A stretch of 64,000 bases of DNA from Lachnospiraceae bacterium (GTDB lineage Bacteria > Bacillota > Clostridia > Lachnospirales > Lachnospiraceae): the NCBI GenBank assembly GCA_028693165.1, contig JAQUVX010000004.1:62001-126000 (forward strand), given 5' to 3'. Positions within the stretch are counted from its first letter, which is position 1. Each line of letters opens with the position of its first letter. Positions 1-7,810 of this stretch are shown here, piece by piece. The translations under genes were made by a program, and so were the position numbers. Under the pieces are notes generated by a model. It had not been told where the DNA came from. It did no database searches and worked only from the letters and a program-made list of their open reading frames with translations.

Positions 1-120
1 CTTCTCATCAGAAGCAGCAGTCGTGGTGTCTCCGCCTTTTGCTACCGGTGCGGGACTTCCACAGCCGCTTAGAGAAAGCATCATGGTTCCTGCAAGTAAT
101 AATGAAATCATTTTTCTCAT
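1..120 (-). CDS. Lipoprotein N-terminus, probable solute-binding protein (partial)
   Basis: The reading frame runs off the left edge, so only the first 40 codons are visible. They encode a typical lipoprotein signal: MRK, a hydrophobic stretch, the lipobox LSGC with the lipidated Cys near residue 20, then a Pro/Ala/Thr-rich linker. A GGGGA ribosome binding site lies about 9 bases upstream of the ATG. The signal plus low-complexity linker matches the other binding proteins in this window (the TRAP and Pst binding proteins). It is divergent from the LacI-family gene with a CAATCGATTG operator between them, so it may belong to the same regulon. The transporter class cannot be decided from this fragment. 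Confidence 0.7.
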   Translation of the reverse strand, partial: MRKMISLLLAGTMMLSLSGCGSPAPVAKGGDTTTAASDEK

Positions 121-481
121 AATAAAATATCCCCTTTTTTTCATACATGGATTATAAGTGTTCGCACCTGGCCAGGCTTGCTGCTTGTGACACTAATATA
201 TCACTCGCTTTTGCAAAACACAAGATCAAAATGATGAAATATGTACGAAATGTTAAAAAGATACAAAAATACAATCGATTGCCATATAATTATTCACAAA
301 AAACTGGTAATTATGACGAAGGGGAGGGCGAAAAACAAAAGGGAAAACAAAAAAACTGATATATTATAGACGGCCGCAGTGCGTGAGGAAAGAAAAGCAG
401 GTTGCCGGGTTCTCCAAAATAGTTTATAGTAGGGAATAACAGGAAATATTGGAACAAAATTGGGGAATCAGGAGTGTTTAT
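121..481. other. Divergent intergenic region with one operator
   Basis: No gene is supported in these 361 bases between the partial lipoprotein gene (minus) and the LacI-family gene (plus). The sequence is AT-rich, as expected of a promoter region. The only clear element is the palindrome at 272-281, listed separately. I could not settle on -35/-10 boxes for either gene. Confidence 0.6.
272..281. promoter_or_regulatory. LacI-type operator copy 1 (CAATCGATTG)
   Basis: Exact 10-base palindrome with a central CG, the classic form of a LacI/GalR-family operator. The same word recurs at 1579, 1732, 2416 and 5267. Its position in the divergent region suggests autoregulation of the regulator and control of the lipoprotein gene. 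Binding by the adjacent LacI protein is inference. Confidence 0.7.
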
Positions 482-1474
482 ATGACTATATATGATATTG
501 CGAAAGAAGCAGGCGTTGCCGCCAGTACGGTATCCCGGGTAATCAACAATAAGCCAGGTATTAAGGCGGAAACCCGGTTGAAGGTGCAGGAGCTGATTCG
601 GAAATACAATTACATACCAGATGCGGCGGCCCGCGGTCTGGTGATGCAGTCGACGCGGATGGTGGGGATCCTGATTGTGGATATCCGGGTTACGCACCAT
701 ATTGACAGTGCGTTTGTCATCGAGCAGGAGCTGACAAAGCGCGGTTACTGCTGTATTACCATGAGCACCGGCCCGACCGATGAGCGCAAGGCGGAGTATA
801 TCCAGCTTCTGGAACAGCGGCGGGTGGAGGGCGTGATTCTGATGGGATCGATGTTTTCGACCGATCTGGTGAAGAAGAGCATACAGGAGCATCTGCCGAA
901 GGTTCCGATTGTGATCGTCAACGGGTATCTGGATCTTCCAAATGTCTCCGGTGTTCTTGTGGATGAGGACGCGGGCGTGGAGCACTGTGTGGATCTTCTC
1001 TTTTCCAAAGGCAAGCAGAAGATCGCATTCGTTCTGGATGCAGTTTCGCCGGCGAACTTGAAGAAGCGGCAGGGCTATATCGACGGAATGCGCCGGCATG
1101 GGGCAGCCAATGAGCAGATCTTGGTCTACGAAGCACCGGAGAGTTCGGTTGCGGGCGGATATGAGGCTACGAAACGAATTCTAGTGGAACATCCGGATAT
1201 ACAGGGAATCGTTTATTCGATTGATCTGGTTGCGGTGGGAGGAATCCGGGCGGCTTATGACCTCGGTTTTCGCGTGCCGGAGCAGGTGAGTCTGATCGGA
1301 ATCGACAACAGTCTGTATGGGGAGATCTGTATGCCGAAGCTGACGACGCTGGATAACCGGCTTCAGGAGTTGAGTGAGACGGCGGCGGGAATTCTGCGGG
1401 AAGGTCTCGAGGGAAATGTTCAGAGCAGGAAGCTGATGCTGTTTTCCAGAATCATAGAGCGGGAGAGTACGTGA
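482..1474 (+). CDS. LacI/GalR-family transcriptional regulator
   Basis: A 330-residue DNA-binding repressor. The N-terminus (about residues 2-50) carries the LacI helix-turn-helix and hinge: TIYDIAKEAGVAASTVSRVI followed by the YIPDAAARGL hinge helix. The rest is a periplasmic-binding-protein-like effector domain with the usual GVILMGS and YSIDLVAVGGIRAAYDLG stretches. An in-frame TTG lies at 449, but the ATG at 482 has the AGGAG site 7 bases upstream and begins exactly at the family start. It is followed by the YiaL/YiaK/TRAP genes, whose promoters carry CAATCGATTG palindromes, so it is the obvious local repressor. The effector is probably the transported sugar acid or a metabolite of it (inference). 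Confidence 0.93.
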   Translation: MTIYDIAKEAGVAASTVSRVINNKPGIKAETRLKVQELIRKYNYIPDAAARGLVMQSTRMVGILIVDIRVTHHIDSAFVIEQELTKRGYCCITMSTGPTDERKAEYIQLLEQRRVEGVILMGSMFSTDLVKKSIQEHLPKVPIVIVNGYLDLPNVSGVLVDEDAGVEHCVDLLFSKGKQKIAFVLDAVSPANLKKRQGYIDGMRRHGAANEQILVYEAPESSVAGGYEATKRILVEHPDIQGIVYSIDLVAVGGIRAAYDLGFRVPEQVSLIGIDNSLYGEICMPKLTTLDNRLQELSETAAGILREGLEGNVQSRKLMLFSRIIEREST

Positions 1475-1514
1475 GCGATCTGCATCTTGCATCAATATAA
1501 GATGTATCTAAGGG

Positions 1515-1557
1515 ACAAGCGATTGTGCAGGTGACAACCACATACACAATCGCTTGT
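1515..1557. promoter_or_regulatory. Inverted pair of variant operators (hairpin)
   Basis: Arms ACAAGCGATTGTG (1515-1527) and CACAATCGCTTGT (1545-1557) are perfectly complementary with a 17-base loop. Each arm contains a one-mismatch version of the CAATCGATTG palindrome. The arms are followed by a modest T-rich run, so the element could also end lacI transcription. Both roles are possible. Confidence 0.6.
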
Positions 1558-1578
1558 ATTGTTTTCGATAAAAAACAA

Positions 1579-1588
1579 CAATCGATTG
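1579..1588. promoter_or_regulatory. LacI-type operator copy 2
   Basis: Exact CAATCGATTG followed by C, about 150 bases upstream of the operator at 1732. The spacing would allow a looped repressor complex with the downstream copy (inference). Confidence 0.6.
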
Positions 1589-1688
1589 CGCTAGCAGATG
1601 CCGTGCTGAGACATGAGAAAAACGAAAATGTGTAAAAGTGCACAAAAATCGGACAAAAAATATAGTCAAAAATACAATAAATATCTAG

Positions 1689-1741
1689 TTGAAATCTGTA
1701 AAAACGTGTGATAATATAAAAAAGTAAACGGCAATCGATTG
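1689..1741 (+). promoter_or_regulatory. Promoter with overlapping operator for the first YhcH gene
   Basis: TTGAAA (1689-1694), 17-base spacer, TAATAT (1712-1717) with an extended -10 TG at 1709-1710. Operator CAATCGATTG at 1732-1741 lies just past the expected start of transcription, a position where a bound repressor would block initiation or escape. Confidence 0.72.
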
Positions 1742-1762
1742 CGAAACAAGAGAGGGAAAGAC

Positions 1763-2236
1763 ATGATTTTTGGAAATATTCATGCGAAAGAGACAGAGCG
1801 CGCTTATGAGGCTCCGATCCGAAGAGCGATCCGCTATTGCAGAGAGACGGATGTTTCCCAAATGGGAGAAAGCAGATTCTCGCTGGATGGGGAAGACCTG
1901 ATTGCGATCATCTGTGACCGGATGACCGGACCGAAGCAGGAGAAGCTTCCGGAGGTACACCGCCGGTATGCGGAACTCCAGTTTATGGCAGAAGGTTCTG
2001 AACTCATGGGCTACTACCCGGATCTTGGCGACAATGAATTACTGGAAGACCGGCTGGACGAGAAGGACACGCTTTATTACAGAGAAAATGATGCGTCGGG
2101 AGAAGTGATGCTTCGCATGGAGCCCGGAACCTACGCGATCTTTTTCCCAGAAGATGTGCACCGACCGTTTTGCGAGATTGAAAGGCCGGAGAGAATCAAG
2201 AAAATCGTAATAAAAATTGCAGTCGATACCCTGTAG
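1763..2236 (+). CDS. YhcH/YjgK/YiaL family cupin-like protein (copy 1)
   Basis: A 157-residue protein of the YhcH/YjgK/YiaL family (also EbgC-like), small beta-barrel proteins found in sugar-acid, sialic-acid and beta-galactoside operons and thought to handle open-chain or anomeric sugar forms. It shows the family blocks PEVHRRYAELQ (about residue 65) and FFPEDVHRPF (about residue 130), with the His and Glu residues thought to bind metal. The ATG at 1763 follows a GAGGGAAAG site; an in-frame TTG at 1739 lies inside the operator and is unlikely. It has its own repressible promoter and precedes a YiaK-like reductase, matching the E. coli yiaK-yiaL arrangement. The exact reaction is not known for the family as a whole. 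Confidence 0.9.
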   Translation: MIFGNIHAKETERAYEAPIRRAIRYCRETDVSQMGESRFSLDGEDLIAIICDRMTGPKQEKLPEVHRRYAELQFMAEGSELMGYYPDLGDNELLEDRLDEKDTLYYRENDASGEVMLRMEPGTYAIFFPEDVHRPFCEIERPERIKKIVIKIAVDTL

Positions 2237-2379
2237 CCTGCGTGCTGACAGAGGAGGTTGTACATAATATGTACAATGATTCAGACGTTTTCACAATGTG
2301 TGCAAAGTTCACGTGGCATATATAAGTTATTACCAAATCGTCCCTATGTATTTTGTACAATTTTGCCAGATGAAAGCAG

Positions 2380-2425
2380 TTGAAACTGGTAATAAGTTGT
2401 GATAAAATGAATGTACAATCGATTG
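2380..2425 (+). promoter_or_regulatory. Promoter with operator for the YiaK-YiaL-TRAP operon
   Basis: TTGAAA (2380-2385), 17-base spacer, TAAAAT (2403-2408) with an extended TG at 2400-2401. CAATCGATTG at 2416-2425 sits 7 bases after the -10 box. The layout closely copies that at 1689-1741. Confidence 0.72.
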
Positions 2426-2473
2426 CAAAAATTGAAGATGTATCAAATTGACGAGGAAAAAAGGAGAAGAACA

Positions 2474-3478
2474 ATGTTGAGAATCAAGTATGAAGATCTT
2501 TTGGCCGAGTTCAAACGCGTTCTGGTAAGCAGAGGCTTTACAGAGAAGAATGCAGATGACGCAGCGACAGTTTTTGCACAGAATAGTTTGGATGGTATTT
2601 ACAGTCATGGCATCAACCGATTCCCGAGAGTCGTTGAGTATCTGGACAAGGGTGAGATCAACCCGGATGTGGTAGCTACCTGCGAGATGTCCATGGGTGC
2701 GATCGAGCGCTGGGAAGGGCACAGAGGATTCGGCCCGCTGAACGCGAAGCAGGCGATGGATCGTGCCTGTGAGTTGGCGAAGCAGTACGGTATCGGTATG
2801 GTAGCACTGGGCAACAGCAACCACTGGATGCGCGGCGGCAGCTACGGCTGGCAGGCAGCGAATGCAGGATGCATCGGCATCTGCTGGTCCAACACCATGC
2901 CAAACATGCCGGCGTGGGGCGGCAAAGACAGAAAGATCGGAAACAATCCGCTGATTTTTGCAGTTCCGAAGAGCAACGGCGAGCACGTAGTCGTGGACTG
3001 TGCAGTATCCCAGTTCTCCTATGGAAAGATCGAGGAGGCAAAGCTGAAAGGTCAGCAGCTTCCGGTACCGGGCGGCTATGACGAAGACGGCAACCTGACC
3101 ACCGATCCGGCAGCGATCGAGAAGACCTGGAGAGTGCTTCCGATGGGCTACTGGAAGGGGAGCGGAATTTCCATTCTGCTTGATCTGATGTCCACGGTTC
3201 TGACCAATGCAAATTCGGTTCAGAAGATCGGAACCTTTGGTGATGAGATTGGTCTGTCTCAGATCATGATCGCGATGGATCCGGGCAAGTTCAACGACAC
3301 CGAGACGACAGACCGCATTGTAGATGAGCTGATTGCAGACATCAAGTCTTCCGAGCCGATCAGTGTGGATGGCAAGGTATTCTACCCGGGCGAGATCGAG
3401 ATCAACAACCGCAGAGACAATCTGGCAAACGGCATCCCGGTTATCGACGAGAAATGGAATGCGATCAAAGCCATGTAA
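2474..3478 (+). CDS. yiaK: YiaK-like 2,3-diketo-L-gulonate / malate-lactate-type dehydrogenase
   Basis: A 334-residue NAD(P)H-dependent reductase of the malate/L-lactate dehydrogenase type 2 family, close in length to E. coli YiaK (332). Visible blocks include DGIYSHGINRFPR near residue 40, containing the catalytic His, GNSNHWMRGGSYGWQAA near residue 120, and the C-terminal KGSGISILLDLMSTVL segment. YiaK reduces 2,3-diketo-L-gulonate to 3-keto-L-gulonate in the cytoplasm. The start at 2474 has AAGGAG 7 bases upstream; an in-frame ATG at 2411 overlaps the operator and is rejected. It sits in an operon with a YiaL homologue and a TRAP transporter, as in E. coli yiaKLMNO, which supports a sugar-acid substrate. 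The precise substrate remains inference, because no downstream kinase, decarboxylase or epimerase is nearby. Confidence 0.87.
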   Translation: MLRIKYEDLLAEFKRVLVSRGFTEKNADDAATVFAQNSLDGIYSHGINRFPRVVEYLDKGEINPDVVATCEMSMGAIERWEGHRGFGPLNAKQAMDRACELAKQYGIGMVALGNSNHWMRGGSYGWQAANAGCIGICWSNTMPNMPAWGGKDRKIGNNPLIFAVPKSNGEHVVVDCAVSQFSYGKIEEAKLKGQQLPVPGGYDEDGNLTTDPAAIEKTWRVLPMGYWKGSGISILLDLMSTVLTNANSVQKIGTFGDEIGLSQIMIAMDPGKFNDTETTDRIVDELIADIKSSEPISVDGKVFYPGEIEINNRRDNLANGIPVIDEKWNAIKAM

Positions 3479-3492
3479 GAAAGGACAAACAT

Positions 3493-3957
3493 ATGATTTT
3501 TTCATCTATTTACGCAAAGGACGATTGGGGGAAATACCCAACGGCAATTCAGACGGCACTGGAATATCTGAAAGCGAATGATTTCACCAAGATGGAGACC
3601 GGTGTATATGAGATTCAGGGCAAGGAAATCTACGCCCAGGTTATGGATGCGACCACCGCACCGGCATCCGAGAAGCGCCCGGAGGTGCACGAGAAGTTTG
3701 TGGATGTGCAGTTTTTAGCTTCTGGCAGAGAGCGGTTGGGATTCACACCGGACACCGGTAAGTATGAAGTGGACGAGCGCTTTGACGAGCGGGATCTGAT
3801 CTTCTACAAAGCAGTTGAGAATGAAGGCTTTATCGAGGCAGCACCGGGATGCTTCAGTATTTTCTTCCCGTCAGATGTTCATCGCCCGGCTGTGGCAGCA
3901 GACGAGCCGATGACTGTGCGCAAGGTAGTTGTAAAGGTAAGCGTGGCGCTCCTGTAA
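3493..3957 (+). CDS. YhcH/YjgK/YiaL family cupin-like protein (copy 2)
   Basis: A 154-residue second member of the YhcH/YjgK/YiaL family. It keeps RPEVHEKFVDVQF and FFPSDVHRPA, the same histidine-bearing blocks as the copy at 1763-2236, but the two are clearly diverged. The ATG lies 14 bases after the YiaK stop, with an AGAAAGGA site overlapping the stop region, so it is probably translated from the same message. In E. coli yiaL also follows yiaK directly. Having two family members in one regulon may mean two sugar forms are handled, or a recent duplication with specialisation. Confidence 0.9.
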   Translation: MIFSSIYAKDDWGKYPTAIQTALEYLKANDFTKMETGVYEIQGKEIYAQVMDATTAPASEKRPEVHEKFVDVQFLASGRERLGFTPDTGKYEVDERFDERDLIFYKAVENEGFIEAAPGCFSIFFPSDVHRPAVAADEPMTVRKVVVKVSVALL

Positions 3958-3992
3958 GAGAGCCGGCGAACCGGTTATTATGCTCTTTGCGT

Positions 3993-4014
3993 CTTTCCCT
4001 GTGGAAAGGGAAAG
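3993..4014 (+). promoter_or_regulatory. Hairpin in the leader of the TRAP binding-protein gene
   Basis: CTTTCCC (3993-3999) and GGGAAAG (4008-4014) with an 8-base loop, ahead of the strong GAAGGGGAAAGG ribosome site of dctP. No U-run follows, so it is more likely an mRNA processing or stability element than a terminator. Confidence 0.4.
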
Positions 4015-4050
4015 CGTAAAAATATAAAAAAGAGAAGGGGAAAGGTTATT

Positions 4051-5160
4051 ATGAAGAAAACAGTATCGTTAGTATTGGCAGGTGCTATGGTAGCAGCATC
4101 ACTCGCAGGATGTGGTGGAGGAGCAGCAGCTCCGGCAACAACAGCAGCACCGGCAGCACCGGCAGCAGGGGAGACCACCGCAGCAGCCGCAGCAGCAGAG
4201 ACCACCGCAGCTTCCAGCGTAACACCGGAGCTGAACCTGATCATTGCATCCAACCAGACTTCCTTAGAGAACCCATATTCATTTGGTATGGACAAGTTCA
4301 AAGAGGTCGTTGAGGAGAAGTCAGGCGGCAAGATCGCAGTTACCGTACATAAAGGAACCCTGGGTGAGAACGAGTCCGAGCTGATCGAGAAACTTGAGAT
4401 GGGTGCAGCATCTATGGTAGTAGCTTCTCCTGGATTCATGACCTCCATCGGTGTTCCGGAAGTAGATATCTTCTCACTGAACTATCTGTTCGACAGCTTT
4501 GATCACTGGGAGAAATGTCTGGACGGCGATTTCGGTAACAAGATGAAAGAGATTGTTAAAGAGAAGACCGGCAACAACTTCCGTATCATGGATTACTGGA
4601 CTTCTTCCGTACGTGATTATTATGGTAAGAAAGCAATCACCAAGCCAGAGGATCTGAAGGGCTTAACCATCCGTACCCAGTCTTCACAGGTACAGCAGGA
4701 CTTCTGGAAGGCTTGCGGCGCGATCCCGACTTCTGTAGCATGGGGTGAGTTATATCAGGCGCTTCAGCAGGGAGTTGTTGATTCCGCAGAGAATGACTAC
4801 ACCAGCTTCATGCTGAAAGAGCATCACAAGACTCCGAATGGCCACTACATCTGTGAGACCCATCATGACTACACCACCCGTCTTCTTCTGATGAACGGCA
4901 ACTATTATGACAGTCTGACCGACGAGCAGAAGGGCTGGATTGACGAGGCCGTTGTAGCTTGTACCGAGGAAGAGCGTCAGGTAGTTTACAAGATGTTTAA
5001 AGAATCCAAAGAGAAAGTTATCGCTGACGGCGCAGAAGTTACCAACTTCGAAGATATGGATATCGATGCGTTCAAAGCACTGGCTCTGCCGATTCAGGAC
5101 AAATTCGCAGCAGACAACAACATGACCGCAGAATTAGAGATGATTCGCGCAGCGAAGTAG
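4051..5160 (+). CDS. dctP: TRAP transporter substrate-binding lipoprotein DctP
   Basis: A 369-residue extracytoplasmic binding protein of the TRAP (DctP/SiaP/YiaO) family. The N-terminus is a lipoprotein signal with lipobox LAGC (Cys near 21), then an Ala/Pro/Thr linker to about residue 57. The mature domain has the family core LKGLTIRTQSS around residue 205, with the Arg that grips the substrate carboxylate, followed by WGELYQALQQGVVDSAEN. It captures a carboxylated solute and delivers it to the DctQ/DctM membrane parts encoded next, using an ion gradient. It lies downstream of the YiaK/YiaL genes, and a hairpin separates it from dctQ, which may favour higher expression of the binding protein. 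Substrate probably a sugar acid (inference from neighbours). Confidence 0.93.
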   Translation: MKKTVSLVLAGAMVAASLAGCGGGAAAPATTAAPAAPAAGETTAAAAAAETTAASSVTPELNLIIASNQTSLENPYSFGMDKFKEVVEEKSGGKIAVTVHKGTLGENESELIEKLEMGAASMVVASPGFMTSIGVPEVDIFSLNYLFDSFDHWEKCLDGDFGNKMKEIVKEKTGNNFRIMDYWTSSVRDYYGKKAITKPEDLKGLTIRTQSSQVQQDFWKACGAIPTSVAWGELYQALQQGVVDSAENDYTSFMLKEHHKTPNGHYICETHHDYTTRLLLMNGNYYDSLTDEQKGWIDEAVVACTEEERQVVYKMFKESKEKVIADGAEVTNFEDMDIDAFKALALPIQDKFAADNNMTAELEMIRAAK

Positions 5161-5173
5161 TTTGCAGGAAATC

Positions 5174-5205
5174 CAGCAGCCACCTGGGAGACTGGGTGGC
5201 TGTTG
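5174..5205 (+). promoter_or_regulatory. Intercistronic hairpin between dctP and dctQ
   Basis: CAGCAGCCACC (5174-5184) pairs with GGTGGCTGTTG (5195-5205), one G-U pair included. There is no immediate U-tract. Its position after a binding-protein gene fits a 3'-end stabiliser or leaky terminator that raises dctP over dctQM. Confidence 0.55.
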
Positions 5206-5256
5206 CTCCGTCAAAGGGTCTGCTAAAATTGTTTTAAGAAAAAAGGAGAACGAAAA

Positions 5257-5742
5257 ATGAAGAAAGCAATCGATTGGTTACAGAAGATTCAGATCGCGGT
5301 TGGCGGATTCTTCCTGAGCGTATTCCTGATTACCGTTGTTTTGCAGATGGGTTGCCGTTATGCGGGAATCGCTGCTACCTGGACGGAGGATGTTGCTATG
5401 TATTCCTTTATCTGGGCGGTATTCATGGGTGCTGGCGCCATGGTCTATGAGAAACGTCATTTTGCATTTACTTCCATCAGCGACATGATGAAAAATGAGA
5501 GGGTCAAGAGTATTCTGGCAGTGATTATTTCTCTTATTATGCTGTATTTTGCAGTGCTGATGATCTACTACGGCTACAAGGTAACCAAGCAGTTCTGGAA
5601 TTATACCTGGGTGAATATCCCGAAACTGAAACGTGGACCGACCTGGCTGTGCCTGCCGATCTGCGGCGTGACCTCTACTATTTATCTGGTTCAGCAGATT
5701 ATTGAAGAGGTTGGTTCCATCGCGAAAGGAGGAAAGAACTAA
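5257..5742 (+). CDS. dctQ: TRAP transporter small permease DctQ
   Basis: A 161-residue integral membrane protein with four hydrophobic helices (about residues 12-35, 48-65, 85-108 and 130-150), the expected size and topology for the small TRAP subunit. It carries the typical WTEDVAMYSFIWAVFMGA segment. It forms the membrane complex with DctM; its stop overlaps the DctM start by one base, so the two are translationally coupled. AAAGGAG lies upstream of the ATG. An exact CAATCGATTG word lies in the first codons (5267-5276), which may be a chance result of the codons Ala-Ile-Asp-Trp or an internal operator. Confidence 0.92.
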   Translation: MKKAIDWLQKIQIAVGGFFLSVFLITVVLQMGCRYAGIAATWTEDVAMYSFIWAVFMGAGAMVYEKRHFAFTSISDMMKNERVKSILAVIISLIMLYFAVLMIYYGYKVTKQFWNYTWVNIPKLKRGPTWLCLPICGVTSTIYLVQQIIEEVGSIAKGGKN

Positions 5743-7028
5743 TGGGTGCATTATTAGTAATTATGTTCATCGCCTTCGTGGCGATTGGAGTTCCGATTTC
5801 CTTTGCATTGGGTGTTGTTTCCTTCACCGGTATTGCCTCCCTTGCACAGATTCCGAACACAGTTGTATTTTCCAAGATGTTTAATGGTCTGAACAGCTTT
5901 ACGCTGCTGGCTGTGCCGCTGTTCATTCTGGCAGCAAACCTGATGAATGAGGGCGAGATCACTGAGAAGCTGATCAACTGCTGTAACTCTCTGGTCGGTC
6001 ATTTCCGTGGTGGCCTGGCTTACTCCAACGTACTGGTATCCATGATCTTTGCTGGTATTTCCGGTTCTTCACAGGCCGATACGGCTGGTGTTGGTAAGAT
6101 CTTTATCCCGGCTATGGAGAAACAGGGCTATGATAAAGGAACTTCCGTTGGTGTCACAGCGGCATCCTCCACGCTGGGATCGATCATCCCTCCGAGTATC
6201 ACGATGGTGGTATATGCAGGTATCGCCAATGTCAGTACGGGTGCACTGTTTATGTCCGGCCTGATTCCCGGAATCCTGCTTGGTCTTGCTATGATGGCAG
6301 TGATTAAATTTTATTCTAAGAGAAAGAATTTCCCGAAGAGTGAGCGAGTTCCAGTTGGCGAAGCGATGCGTCAGACCCTGCAGTCTTTGCCGGCACTGCT
6401 GACACCGATCATCCTGATCGGCGGTATCGTTTCCGGTATGTTTACACCGACCGAGTCCGCAGCATTTGCATGTATCTACGCCCTGATCATTGGTATCTTC
6501 TATTATAAGACGATCAAAATCAGAAACCTGCCTCGTATCCTGGTTGAGACCATGAAGCTGTCTTCTCTGTCTCTGTTTGCACTGGCTACGGCAAACGCAC
6601 TGGGCGAGCTTTTGAGCTACTATCAGCTGAACGTAGTGGTACAGCAGTTCTTCGTTAATATGCCTGGCGGAAGATTCCTCTTCCTGTTGGTTGTGGTTGC
6701 TTTCTTCATGTTTGTAGGTACCTTTATGGACGCGGTTCCGGCTATGATCCTGTTCGTTCCGATCATCCTGCCGTCCGCGACGTTACTGGGTATCAGCCCG
6801 ATCATCCTGGGCCTGATCATCGTAGTAACCCTGGCACTGGGCCTGGTTACACCACCTTATGGCCTGTGCCTGCTGATTGCATCCTCCATCAGCGGTATTA
6901 CCATCGAAGATGCGTTTAAGGGAACCATCCCTTATTTCCTCTCTTCCCTGGTGGTTCTGTTCCTGCTGGTACTGTTCCCGGATCTGTGGCTGGCAATCCC
7001 GGCTACCCTGTTCCCTGGACTGTTCTAA
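5742..7028 (+). CDS. dctM: TRAP transporter large permease DctM
   Basis: A 428-residue, highly hydrophobic membrane protein with about 12 helices, the transport-catalysing subunit of TRAP systems. Recognisable family stretches are GVPISFALG near the N-terminus, MIFAGISGSSQADTAGVGKI near residue 105, SIIPPSITMVVYAG near 150 and TLALGLVTPPYGLCL near 365. It overlaps dctQ by one base and ends about 30 bases before a strong terminator, closing the operon. With DctP and DctQ it imports a small organic acid using an ion gradient. Confidence 0.95.
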   Translation: MGALLVIMFIAFVAIGVPISFALGVVSFTGIASLAQIPNTVVFSKMFNGLNSFTLLAVPLFILAANLMNEGEITEKLINCCNSLVGHFRGGLAYSNVLVSMIFAGISGSSQADTAGVGKIFIPAMEKQGYDKGTSVGVTAASSTLGSIIPPSITMVVYAGIANVSTGALFMSGLIPGILLGLAMMAVIKFYSKRKNFPKSERVPVGEAMRQTLQSLPALLTPIILIGGIVSGMFTPTESAAFACIYALIIGIFYYKTIKIRNLPRILVETMKLSSLSLFALATANALGELLSYYQLNVVVQQFFVNMPGGRFLFLLVVVAFFMFVGTFMDAVPAMILFVPIILPSATLLGISPIILGLIIVVTLALGLVTPPYGLCLLIASSISGITIEDAFKGTIPYFLSSLVVLFLLVLFPDLWLAIPATLFPGLF

Positions 7029-7056
7029 GGATGTTTGAAGTGAGTTTGTAAATAGG

Positions 7057-7128
7057 AAAGCCCGCGGGGCCGTCTGTGACGTATGGATCGTGAAGATCCA
7101 TAGCGCAGCGGCGGCGCGGGCTTTTTTC
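7057..7128 (+). terminator. Rho-independent terminator of the TRAP operon
   Basis: AAAGCCCGCG (7057-7066) pairs with CGCGGGCTTT (7115-7124), then a T-run. A nested hairpin (7082-7102) fills the loop. It can also serve the convergent minus-strand ABC genes. Confidence 0.85.
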
Positions 7129-7153
7129 CTTCGGCAGAACTTCACAGAAATCC

Positions 7154-7810
7154 CTAAAAACGGCTTTTTATGTGCCTGTAATTTTGGATCAGCAAACATG
7201 CAGCCAATAACAAATATACCATTTTATAGATGTATGCGTCACTGTTTCCCGCTGAATATGGGAATGGATTCATGATGAATGTATCATAATTTGTATACTG
7301 TCCCATCCAAATCATTCCGTAAAGGAGTGAGACAATAAGCCCACCGATTGGATTATTCATGATATTGCTGCACATGGTTGCCATAAGGCCAAAAAACAGG
7401 TAATTCACTCCGCCTGTAAACAGGATTAATGTAATCAAATTCACATTGCGATAAGCGAACTCATCCGATACACCATCTAGTCCGAAAACGGATAAATAGA
7501 AATAAAACGCACAGGATGTAATGAAATAGAACATAAAATTAATTGCGGTTCGAATCAAGAAAACAGATCCTTTATTAAACGATGTCATGCGGTACTGTTG
7601 ATCGATCCCAATGTGTTTTTCTATAAACATCATGTTGGAAAAAATGAATCCGCCGCTTATAGGTATAATCATTTCAAAATAAATTGTGGCAGATAAATTC
7701 AACGCTGCCGGAGCGATCAAACAGACAAAGATAAAGATCAAGTAATTTTTTGACAACATAATTTTCATATTTACTTTTATAATTTTTATTACCTGTATCA
7801 TATTTTCCAT
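7154..7810 (-). CDS. ABC-2 type membrane protein (permease subunit 2)
   Basis: A 218-residue protein with about six hydrophobic helices and no recognisable enzyme motif. It is the last gene of a three-gene ABC unit (ATPase, 394-residue permease, this protein), so it is most likely the second half of the membrane channel. The start at 7810 shares its A with the TGA of the upstream permease (TGATG overlap), indicating coupled translation; an in-frame upstream start would lie inside that gene. The whole unit is much more AT-rich than its surroundings. Such short systems export peptides, lipids or antimicrobials, but the substrate cannot be told from the sequence. Confidence 0.75.
   Translation of the reverse strand: MENMIQVIKIIKVNMKIMLSKNYLIFIFVCLIAPAALNLSATIYFEMIIPISGGFIFSNMMFIEKHIGIDQQYRMTSFNKGSVFLIRTAINFMFYFITSCAFYFYLSVFGLDGVSDEFAYRNVNLITLILFTGGVNYLFFGLMATMCSNIMNNPIGGLIVSLLYGMIWMGQYTNYDTFIMNPFPYSAGNSDAYIYKMVYLLLAACLLIQNYRHIKSRF

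Noticed and set aside
2330-3505. Long open frame on the minus strand opposite the YiaK-like gene
   Set aside because: It has no family resemblance and is a by-product of the strong codon bias of the plus-strand gene.
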